Of a DNA stretch of 64,000 nt, positions 39,340 to 49,923 are shown in pieces. Numbering within the stretch: position 1 is the stretch's first letter; every line of letters begins with the position of its first letter. This DNA comes from Hetaerina americana. Taxonomy: Eukaryota; Arthropoda; Insecta; Odonata; Calopterygidae. Both the position numbers and the translations under genes were made by a program. Where the stretch lies: contig JAKTNV010000789.1 of the NCBI GenBank assembly GCA_022747635.1, forward strand, positions 1 through 64,000. Direction: 5' to 3'. A model generated the notes under the pieces. That model was not told the DNA's origin. It saw only the letters and a program-made list of their open reading frames with translations, and searched no databases.

Positions 39340-41203
39340 CTTTTAGGTTCCAGGTGAAATTCTCACTCCACACAAATCAAACAAAAATGTTTCCATGGTG
39401 TGTATTTTTGTTCATTTTCATCAAATAAACAAAATAAAACCCAGAATAAATCATTAAAGACAAGAAATGAGCATAAAAGATGCCTCAGCGCAAGTGTTAA
39501 TGTTAGTAAAAGAGCCCAAATTTCAAAAAATATTGCGAAAAACAACAATCTTCCATTATAGAGTGAATGTTTGAGGTGTATAGAAGGCATTTATTTCATT
39601 TTTAGAAATTTTAATTTTTCACATTTTTCCATGAAAAGTGCCAATACCCCCCCCTATGGGTTCTAGGTGAAATTCTCACTCGACACATATCAAACAAAAA
39701 TGTTTCCATGGTGTGTATTGTTGTTCATTTTCATCAAATAAAAAAAATAAAACCCAGAATAAATCATTAAAGACAAGAAATGAGGATAAAAGATGCCTCA
39801 GCGCAAGTGTTAATGTTAGTAAAAGAGCCCAAATTTTAAAAAATATACGAAAAACCACAATTTTCCATTATAGAGTGAATGTTTGAGGTGTATAGAAGGC
39901 ATTTATTTCATTTTTAGAAATTTTAATTTTTCACATTTTTCCATGAAAAGTGCCAACCCTTTGCGTTCTAGGTGAAATTCTCACTCGCCACAAATCAAAC
40001 AAAAATGTTTCCATGGTGTGTATTGTTGTTCATTTTCATCAAATAAACAAAATAAATCCCAGAATAAACCATTAAAGACAAGAAATGAGCATAAAAGATG
40101 CCTCAGCGCAGGTGTTAATGTTAGTAAAACAGCCCAAATTTCAAAAAATATACGAAAAACCACAATTTTCCATTATAGAGTGAATGTTTGAGGTGTATAG
40201 AAGGCATTTATTTTTTTTTAGAAATTTTAATTTTTCACATCTTTCCATGAAAAGTGCCAATACCCCCCTTTGGGTTCTAGGTGAAATTCTCAGTCGACAC
40301 AAATCAAACAAAAATGTTTCCATGGTGTGTATCGTTGTTCATTTTCATCAAATAAACAAAATAAATCCCAGAATAAATCATTAAAGACAAGAAATGAGCA
40401 TAAAAGATGCCTCAGCGCAAGTGTTAATGTTAGTAAAAGAGCCAAAATTTCAAAAAATATTGCTAAAAACAACAATCTTCCATTATAGAGTGAATGTTTG
40501 AGGTGTATAGAAGGCATTTATTTCATTTTTAGAAATTTTATTTTTCACATTTTTCCATAAAAGTGGCAATACCCCCCCCTTTGGGTTCTAGGTGAAATTC
40601 TCAGTCGACACAAATCAAACAAAAATGTTTCCATGGTGTGTATTTTTGTTCATTTTCATCAATTAAACAAAATAAAACCCAGAATAAATCATTAAAAACA
40701 AGAAATGAGCATAAAAGATGCCTCAGCGCAAGTGTTAATGTTAGTAAAAGAGCCATAATTTCAAAAAATATTGCGAAAAACAACAATCTTCCATTATAGA
40801 GTGAATGTTTGAGGTGTATAGAAGGCATTTATTTCATTTTTAGAAATTTTAATTTTTCACATTTTTCCATAAAAGTGCCAATACCCCCCCCTTTGGGTTC
40901 CAGGTGAAATTCTCACTCGACACAAATAAAACAAAAATGTTTCCATGGTGTGTATTGTTGTTCATTTTCATCAAATAAACAAAATAAAACCCAGAATAAA
41001 TCATTAAAGACAAGAAATGAGCATAAAAGATGCCTCAGCGCAAGTGTTAATGTTAGTAAAAGAGCCCAAATTTCAAAAAAATATTGCGAAAAACCACAAT
41101 CTTCCATTATAGAGTGAATGTTTTAGGTGTATAGAAGGCATTTTTTTAATTTAGAGAAATTTTAATTTTTCACATTTTTCCGTGAAAAGTGCCAATACCC
41201 CCC
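39340..41203 (+). repeat. 7-monomer tandem duplication, copy 2
   Basis: Monomer starts are 39340, 39654, 39959, 40268, 40579 and 40891. It repeats copy 1 up to about 41.06 kb; there copy 1 reads aaatttaaaaaaatattg and this copy reads aaatttcaaaaaaatattg. After that it continues into the beta units shared with 5805 and 35566. Confidence 0.88.
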
Positions 41204-43085
41204 CTTTGGGTTCTAGGTGAAATTCTCACTCGACACAAATCAAACAAAAATGTTTCCATGGTGTGTATCGTTGTTCATTTTCATCAAATAAACAAAATAA
41301 AACCCAGAATAAATCATTAAAGGCAAGAAATGAGCCTAAAAGATGCCTCAGCGCAAAAGTTAATGTTAGTAAAAGAGCCCAAATTTCGAAAAATATTGCG
41401 AAAAAATAAAATCTTCCATTATAGAGTGAATGTTTGAGGTGTATAGAAGGCATTTTTTTAATTTTTAGAAATTTTAATTTTTCACATTTTTCCGTGAAAA
41501 GTGCCAATACCCCCCCCTTTGGGTTCTAGGTGAAATTCTCACTCGACACAAATCAAACAAAAATGTTTCCATGGTGTGTATTGTTGTTCATTTTCATCAA
41601 ATAAACAAAATAAAACCCAGAATAAATCATTAAAGGCAAGAAATGAGCCTAAAAGATGCCTCAGCGCAAAAGTTAATGTTAGTAAAAGAGCCCAAATTTA
41701 AAAAAATATTGCGAAAAAAAACAATCTTCCATTATAGAGTGAATGTTTGAGTTGTATAGAAGGCATTTATTTCATTTTTAGAAATTTTAATTTTTCACAT
41801 TTTTCCATGAAAAGTGCCAATACCCCCCCCCTTTGGGTTCTAGGTGAAATTCTCAGTCGACACAAATCAAACAAAAATGTTTCCATGGTGTGTATTGTTG
41901 TTCATTTTCATCAAATAAACAAAATAAAACCCAGAATAAATCATTAAAGACAAGAAATGAGCATAAAAGATGCCTCAGCGCAAGTGTTAATGTTAGTAAA
42001 AAAGCCCAAATTTCAAAAAATATTGCGAAAAACAACAATCTTCCATTATAGAGTGAATGTTTGAGGTGTATAGAAGGCATTTATTTCATTTTTAGAAATT
42101 TTAATTTTTCACATTTTTCCACGAAAATTGCCAATACCCCCCCCCTTTGGGTTCTAGGTGAAATTCTCACTCGACACAAATCAAACAAAAATGTTTCCAT
42201 GGTGTGTATTGTTGTTCATTTTCATCAAATAAACAAAATAAAACCCAGAATAAATCATTAAAGACAAGAGATGAGCATAAAAGATGCCTCAGCGCAAGTT
42301 TTATGGGTAGTAAAAGAGCCCAAATTTCAAAAAATATTGCGAAAAACAACAATCTTCCATTAAAGAGTGAATGTTTGAGGTGTATAGAAGGCATTTATTT
42401 CATTTTTAGAAATTTTAATTTTTCACATTTTTCCATGAAAAGTGCCAATACCCCCCCCTTTTAGGTTCCAGGTGAAATTCTCACTCGACACAAATCAAAC
42501 AAAAATGTTTCCATGGTGTGTATTTTTGTTCATTTTCATCAAATAAACAAAATAAAACCCAGAATAAATCATTAAAGACAAGAAATGAGCATAAAAGATG
42601 CCTCAGCGCAAGTGTTAATGTTAGTAAAAGAGCCAAAATTTAAAAAAATATTGCGAAAAACATCAATCTTCCATTATAGAGTGAATGTTTGAGGTGTATA
42701 GAAGGCATTTATTTCATTTTTAGAAATTTTAATTTTTCACATTTTTCCATGAAAAGTGCCAATACCCCCCCCTATGGGTTCTAGGTGAAATTCTCACTCG
42801 ACACATATCAAACAAAAATGTTTCCATGGTGTGTATTGTTGTTCATTTTCATCAAATAAAAAAAATAAAACCCAGAATAAATCATTAAAGACAAGAAATG
42901 AGGATAAAAGATGCCTCAGCGCAAGTGTTAATGTTAGTAAAAGAGCCCAAATTTTAAAAAATATACGAAAAACCACAATTTTCCATTATAGAGTGAATGT
43001 TTGAGGTGTATAGAAGGCATTTATTTCATTTTTAGAAATTTTAATTTTTCACATTTTTCCATGAAAAGTGCCAATACCCCCCCCC
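41204..43085 (+). repeat. Mixed block 41.2-43.1 kb
   Basis: Monomer starts are 41204, 41517, 41831, 42145, 42458 and 42772. Units 41204-42144 repeat 5805-6743 (shift about 35.4 kb). Unit 42145 has caagagatgag and gcaagttttatgggtag, and is copied at 43709 (shift 1564 bp, five monomers). Units 42458-43085 repeat 4244-4871 (cttttaggttccagg, then ctatggg with acatatc). Confidence 0.83.
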
Positions 43086-43398
43086 CTTTGCGTTCTAGGT
43101 GAAATTCTCACTCGACACAAATCAAACAAAAATGTTTCCATGGTGTGTATTGTTTTTCATTTTCATCAAATAAACAAAATAAATCCCAGAATAAACCATT
43201 AAAGACAAGAAATGAGCATAAAAGATGCCTCAGCGCAAAAGTTAATTTTAGTAAAAGAGCCAAAATTTCAAAAAATATTGCGAAAAACAACAATATTCCA
43301 TCATAGAGTGAATGTTTGAGGTGTATAGAAGGCATTTATTTCATTTTTAGAAATTTTAATTTTTTACATTTTTCCACGAAAAAGGCCAATACCCCCCC
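43086..43398 (+). repeat. Chimeric monomer, alpha left and beta right
   Basis: The left half matches monomer 4872 (ctttgcgttc, tgtttttcattttc, aaatcccag, aaaccatt, aaagacaag, gagcataaaag). From the core tgcctcagcgcaa onward it switches to the beta form found in monomer 1 and 45265 (aagttaattttagtaaaag, aacaatattccatcatag). The switch lies in the invariant core near 43230-43240. The next unit, 43399, also matches the left edge of the window (314), so this monomer is the join between two older segments. Confidence 0.85.
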
Positions 43399-44021
43399 CT
43401 TTGGGTTCAAGGTGAAATTCTCACTCGACACAATAAAACAAAAATGTTTCCATGGTGTGTATTGTTGTTCATTTTCATCAAATAAACAAAATAAAACCCA
43501 GAATAAATCATTAAAGACAAGAAATGAGCATAAAAGATGCCTCAGCGCAAGTGTTAAGGTTACTAAGAGAGCCCAAATTTCTAAAAATATTGCGAAAAAC
43601 AACAATCTTCTATTTTAGAGGAAATGTTTGAGGTAAATAGAAGGCATTTATTTCATTTTTGATAATTTTAATTTTTCACATTTTTCCTTGAAAAGTGCCA
43701 ATACCCCCCTTTGGGTTCTAGGTGAAATTCTCACTCGACACAAATCAAACAAAAATGTTTCCATGGTGTGTATTGTTGTTCATTTTCATCAAATAAACAA
43801 AATAAAACCCAGAATAAATCATTAAAGACAAGAGATGAGCATAAAAGATGCCTCAGCGCAAGTTTTATGGGTAGTAAAAGAGCCCAAATTTCAAAAAATA
43901 TTGCGAAAAACAACAATCTTCCATTAAAGAGTGAATGTTTGAGGTGTATAGAAGGCATTTATTTCATTTTTAGAAATTTTAATTTTTCACATTTTTCCAT
44001 GAAAAGTGCCAATACCCCCCC
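43399..44021 (+). repeat. Monomer 43399 (undisrupted relative of 314) and 43709
   Basis: Unit 43399 shares cacaataaaac, gttactaagagagccc, tttctaaaaat and ttctattttagaggaaat with the elongated monomer at 314 but has normal length (310 bp). Unit 43709 is the second copy of 42145, carrying the rare caagagatgag and ttttatgggtag spellings. Confidence 0.85.
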
Positions 44022-45576
44022 CTTTGGGTTCTAAGTGAAATTCTCACTCGACACAAATCAAACAAAAATGTTTTCATGGTGTGTATTGTTGTTCCTTTTC
44101 ATCAAATAAACAAAATTAAACCCAGAATAAATCATTAAAGATAGGAAATGAGCATAAAAGATGCCTCAGCGCAAGTGTTATGGGTAGTAAAAGAGCCCAA
44201 ATTTCAAAAAATATTACGAAAAACAACAATCTTCTATTATAGAGTGAATGTTTGAGGTGTATAGAAGGCATTTATTTCATTTTTAGAAATTTTAATTTTT
44301 CACATTTTTCCATGAAAAGTGCCAATACCCCCTCCTTTGGGTTCTAGGTGAAATTCTCACTCGACACAAATCAAACAAAAATGTTTCCATTTTGTATATT
44401 GTTGTTCATTTTCATCAAATAAACAAAATAAAACCCAGAATAAATCATTAAAGATAAGAAATGAGCATAAAAGATGCCTCAGCGCAAGTGTTAATTTTAG
44501 TAAAAGAGCCCAATTAAAAAAATATTGCGAAAAAAACAACCTTCCATTTTAGAGTGAATGTTTAAGTTGTATAGAAGGCATTTATTTCATTTTTAGAAAT
44601 TTTAATTTTTTACATTTTTCCGTGAAAAGTGCCAATACCCCCCCCTTTGGGTTCTAGGTGAAATTCTCAGTCGACACAAATCAAACAAAAATGTTTCCAT
44701 GGTGTGTATTGTTGTTCATTTTCATCAAATAAACAAAATAAATCCCAGAATAAACCATTAAAGGCAAGAAATGAGCATAAAAGATGCCTCAGCGCAGGTG
44801 TTAATGTTAGTAAAACAGCCAAATTTCAAAAAATATACGAAAAACCACAATTTTCCATTATAGAGTGAATGTTTGAGGTGTATAGAAGGCATTTATTTCT
44901 TTTTTGAATTTTAATTATTCACATCTTTCCATGAAAAGTGCCAATACCCCCCTTTGGGTTCTAGTGAAATTCCTCACTCGACACAAATCAAACAAAAATG
45001 TTTCCATGGTGTGTATTGTTGTTCATTTTCATCAAATTTACATAATAAAACCCAGAATAAATCATTAAAGACAAGAAATGAGCATAAAAGATGCCTCAGC
45101 GCAAGTGTTAATGTTAGTAAAAGAGCCCAAATTTCAAAAAAATATTGCGAAAAACCACAATCTTCCATTATAGAGTGAATGTTTTAGGTGTATAGAAGGC
45201 ATTTTTTAAATTTTAATAATTTTAATTTTTCACATTTTTCCGTGAAAAGTGCGATTACCCCCCCCTTTGGGTTCTAGGTGAAATTCTCACTCGAACCAAA
45301 TCAAACAAAAATGTTTCCAGGTGTGTATTGTTGTTCATTTTCATCAAATAAACAAAATAAAACCCAGAATAAATCATTAAAGGCAAGAAATGAGCCTAAA
45401 AGATGCCTCAGCGCAAAAGTTAATTTTAGTAAAAGAGCCAAAATTTCAAAAAATATTGCGAAAAACAACAATATTCCATCATAGAGTGAATGTTTGAGGT
45501 GTATAGAAGGCATTTATTTCATTTTTAGAAATTTTAATTTTTCACATTTTTCCATGAAAAGTGCCAATACCCCCCC
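44022..45576 (+). repeat. 5-monomer duplication, copy 1 (1555 bp)
   Basis: Monomer starts are 44022, 44335, 44645, 44952 and 45265. The first three repeat at 45577-46506. Unit 44022 is unusual (ttctaagtg, gttttcatgg, gttccttttc, aaaattaaaccc, gataggaaatg, tattacg). Unit 44335 has a T inside its leading C-run (cccccctcc) and tccattttgtatattg. Unit 44952 has tagtgaaattcctcac, a compensating pair of one-base changes. CCATGG is lost in 44022, 44335 and 45265. Confidence 0.85.
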
Positions 45577-46818
45577 CTTTGGGTTCTAAGTGAAATTCTC
45601 ACTCGACACAAATCAAACAAAAATGTTTTCATGGTGTGTATTGTTGTTCCTTTTCATCAAATAAACAAAATTAAACCCAGAATAAATCATTAAAGATAGG
45701 AAATGAGCATAAAAGATGCCTCAGCGCAAGTGTTATGGGTAGTAAAAGAGCCCAAATTTCAAAAAATATTACGAAAAACAACAATCTTCTATTATAGAGT
45801 GAATGTTTGAGGTGTATAGAAGGCATTTATTTCATTTTTAGAAATTTAATTTTTCACATTTTTCCATGAAAAGTGCCAATACCCCCTCCTTTGGTTCTAG
45901 GTGAAATTCTCACTCGACACAAATCAAACAAAAATGTTTCCATTTTGTATATTGTTGTTCATTTTCATCAAATAAACAAAATAAAACCCAGAATAAATCA
46001 TTAAAGATAAGAAATGAGCATAAAAGATGCCTCAGCGCAAGTGTTAATGTTAGTAAAAGAGCCCAAATTTAAAAAAATATTGCGAAAAAAAACAATCTTC
46101 CATTATAGAGTGAATGTTTAAGTTGTATAGAAGGCATTTATTTCATTTTTAGAAATTTTAATTTTTCACATTTTTCCATGAAAAGTGCCAATACCCCCCC
46201 TTTGGGTTCTAGGTGAAATTCTCAGTCGACACAAATCAAACAAAAATGTTTCCATGGTGTGTATTGTTGTTCATTTTCATCAATAAACAAAATAAATCCC
46301 GGAATAAACCATTAAAGGCAAGAAATGAGCATAAAAGATGCCTCAGCGCAGGTGTTAATGTTAGTAAAACAGCCAAATTTCAAAAAATATACGAAAAACC
46401 ACAATTTTCCATTATAGAGTGAATGTTTGAGGTGTATAGAAGGCATTTATTTCATTTTTGAAATTTTAATTATTCACATCTTTCCATGAAAAGTGCCAAT
46501 ACCCCCCTTTGGGTTCTAGGTGAAATTCTCAGTCGACACAAATAACACAAAAATGTTTCCATGGTGTGTATTGTTGTTCATTTTCATCAAATAAACAAAA
46601 TAAAACCCAGAATAAATCATTAAAGACAAGAAATGAGCATAAAAGATGCCTCAGCGCAAGTGTTAATGTTAGTTAAAGACCCCAAATTTCAAAAAATATT
46701 GCGAAAACCACAATTTTCCATTAAAGAATGAATGTTTGAGGTGTATAGAATACATTTATTTCATTTTTAGAAATTTTAATTTTTCACATTTTTCCATGAA
46801 AAGTGCCAATACCCCCCC
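45577..46818 (+). repeat. 5-monomer duplication, copy 2 (partial)
   Basis: Monomer starts are 45577, 45889, 46200 and 46507. The first three repeat 44022-44951 with a shift of 1554-1555 bp. Unit 46507 diverges: it has the SalI variant joined to aaataacacaaaaatg and the gttagttaaagacccc marker of the tcattcgac type. Confidence 0.83.
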
Positions 46819-49800
46819 CTTTGGGTTCTAGGTGAAATTCTCACTCGACATAAATAAAACAAAAATGTTTCCATGGTGTGTATTGTGTTTCATTTTCATC
46901 AAATAAACAAAATAAAACCCAGAATAAATCATTAAAGAAGAGAAATGAGCATAAAAGATGCCTCTGCGCAAGTGTTAATGTTAGTAAAAGAGACCAAATT
47001 TCAAAAAATATTGCGAAAAAAATTAATCTTCCATTATAGAGTTAATGTTTGAGTTGTATAGAAGGCATTTATTTCATTTTTAGAAATGTTAATTTTTCAC
47101 ATTTTTCCATGAAAAGTGCCAATACCCCCATTTTGGGTTCTAGGTTAAATTCTCACTCGACACAAATCAAACAAAATGTTTCCATGGTGTGTATTGTTGT
47201 TCATTTTCATCAAATAAACAAAATAAATCCCAGAATAAGCCATTAAAGACAAGAAATGAGCATAAAAGATGCCTCAGCGCAGGTGTTAATGTTAGTAAAA
47301 AAGCCCAAATTTCAAAAAATAATGCGAAAAACCACAATTTTCCATTATAGAGTGAATGTTTGAGGTGTATAGAAGGCATTTATTTCACTTTTGGAAATTT
47401 TATTTTTCACATTTTTCCATGAAAAGTGCCAATACCCCCCCCTTTGGGTTCTAGGTGAAATTCTCACTCGACACAAATCTAACAAAAATGTTCCATGGTG
47501 TGTATTGTTGTTCATTTTCATCAAATAAACAAAATAAAACCCAGAATAAATCATTAAAGACAAGAAATGAGCATAAAAGATGCCTCAGCACAAGTGTTAA
47601 TGTTAGTAAAAAAGCCCAAATTTCAAAAAATATTGCGAAAAACAACAATCTTCCATTATAGAGTGAATGTTTGAGGTGTATAGAAGGCATTTATTTCATT
47701 TTTAGAAATTTTAATTTTTCACATTTTTCCACGAAAATTGCCAATACCCCCCCTTTGGGTTCTAGGTGAAATTCTCACTCGACACAAATAAAACAAAAAT
47801 GTTTCCATGGTGTGTATTGTTGTTCATTTTCATCAAAAAAATAAAATAAAACCCAGAATAAATCATTAAAGGCAAGAAATGAGCCTAAAAGATGCCTTCG
47901 CGCAAAAGTTAATGTTATTAAAAGAGCCCAAATTTCAAAAAATATTGCGAAAAACAACAATCTTCCATCATAGAGTGAATGTTTGAGGTGTATAGAAGGC
48001 ATTTATTTCATTTTTAGAAATTTTATTTTTCACATTTTTCCATGAAAAGTGCCAATACCCCCCCCTTTGGGTTCTAGGTGAAATTCTCACTCGACACAAA
48101 TCAAACAAAAATGTTTCCTTGGTGTGTATTGTTTTAATTTTCATCAAATAAACAAAATAAAACCCAGAATAAATCATTAAAGACAAGAAATGAGCATAAA
48201 AGATGCCTCAGCGCAAGTGTTAATGTAGTAAAAGAGCCCAAATTTCAAAAAAATATTGCGAAAAACCACAATCTTCCATTATAGAGTGAATGTTTTAGGT
48301 GTATAGAAGGAATTTTTTTAATTTTAGAAATTTTAATTTTCACATTTTTCCGTGAAAAGTGCCAATACCCCCCCCTTTGGGTTCTAGGTGAAATTCTCAC
48401 TCGACACAAATCAAACAAAAATGTTAAATGGTGTGTATTGTTGTTCATTTTCATCAAATAAACAAATAAAACCCAGAATAAATCATTAAAGGCAAGAAAT
48501 GAGCCTAAAAGATGCCTCAGCGCAAAAGTTAATGTTAGTAAAAGAGCCCAAATTTCGAAAAATATTGCGAAAAAATAAAATCTTCCATTATAGAGTAAAT
48601 GTTTGAGGTGTATAGAAGGCATTTTTTTAATTTTTAGAAATTTTAATTTTTCACATTTTTCCGTGAAAAGTGCCAATACCCCTTTGGGTTCTAGGTGAAA
48701 TTCTCACTCGACACAAATCAAACAAAAATGTTTCCATGGTGTGTATTGTTGTTCATTTTCATCAAATAAACAAAATAAAACCCAGAATAAATCATTAAAG
48801 ACAAGAAATGAGCATAAAAGATGCCTCAGCGCAAGTGTTAATGTTAGTAAAAGAGCCCAAATTTCAAAAAAATATTGCGAAAAACCACAATCTTCCATTA
48901 TAGAGTGAATGTTTTAGGTGTATAAAGGCATTTTTTTAATTTTTAATAATTTTAATTTTCACATTTTTCCGTGAAAAGTTCGATTACCCCCCCTTTGGGT
49001 TCTAGGTGAAATTCTCACTCGAACCAAATCAAACAAAAATGTTTCCATGGTGTGTATTGTTGTTCATTTTCATCAAATAAACAAAATAAAACCCAGAATA
49101 AATCATTAAAGGCAAGAAATGAGCCTAAAAGATGCCTCAGCGCAAAAGTTAATTTTAGTAAAAGAGCCCAAATTTCAAAAAATATTGCGAAAAACAACAA
49201 TCTTCCATCATAGAGTGAATGTTTGAGGTGTATAGAAGGCATTTATTTCATTTTAGAAATTTTAATTTTTCACATTTTTCCACGAAAAAGGCCAATACCA
49301 CCCCCTTTGGGTTCTAGGTGAAATTCTCACTCGACACAATAAAACAAAAATGTTTCCATGGTGTGTATTGTTGTTCATTTTCATCAAATAAACAAAATAA
49401 AACCCAGAATAAATCATTAAAGACAAGAAATGAGCATAAAAGTTGCCTCAGCGCAAGTGTTAATGTTAGTAAAAGAGCCCAAATTTCAAAAAAATATTGC
49501 GAAAAACCACAATCTTCCATTATAGAGTGAATGTTTTAGGTGTATAGAAGGCATTTTTTTAATTTTTAGAAATTTTAATTTTTCACATTTTTCCGTGAAA
49601 AGTGCCAATACCCCCCCCTTTGGGTTCTAGGTGAAATTCTCACTCGACACAAATCAAACAAAAATGTTTAAATGGTGTGTATTGTTGTTCATTTTCATCA
49701 AATAAACAAAATAAAACCCAGAATAAATCATTAAAGGCAAGAAATGAGCCTAAAAGATGCCTCAGCGCAAAAGTTAATGTTAGTAAAAGAGCCCAAATTT

Positions 49801-49923
49801 CAAAAAATATTGCGAAAAAATAAAATCTTCCATTATAGAGTAAATGTTTGAGGTGTATAGAAGGCATTTATTTAATTTTTAAAAATTTTAATATTTCACA
49901 TTTTTCCATGAAAAGTGCCGCGC
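46819..49923 (+). repeat. Large duplication, copy 1, left part
   Basis: Monomer starts are 46819, 47131, 47442, 47753, 48065, 48375, 48682, 48993, 49305 and 49618. Each matches a unit 12152-12171 bp downstream, and the match continues through 49924-51783. Shared private variants include cgacataaataaaac, caaatctaac, a shortened C-run (tacccctttggg) before 48682/60849, gttcgattac before 48993/61162 and ttaaatggtgtg. This copy has many single-base deletions relative to its partner (for example gttaatgtagtaaaag, aaacaaataaaacc, gtataaaggc). Confidence 0.88.

Noticed and set aside
48245..48676. 143-codon minus-strand frame, the longest in the window
   Set aside because: It is two monomer frames joined by single-base deletions at 48.3-48.5 kb, a region with suspected consensus errors; the counterpart at 60.4-60.8 kb does not keep it.
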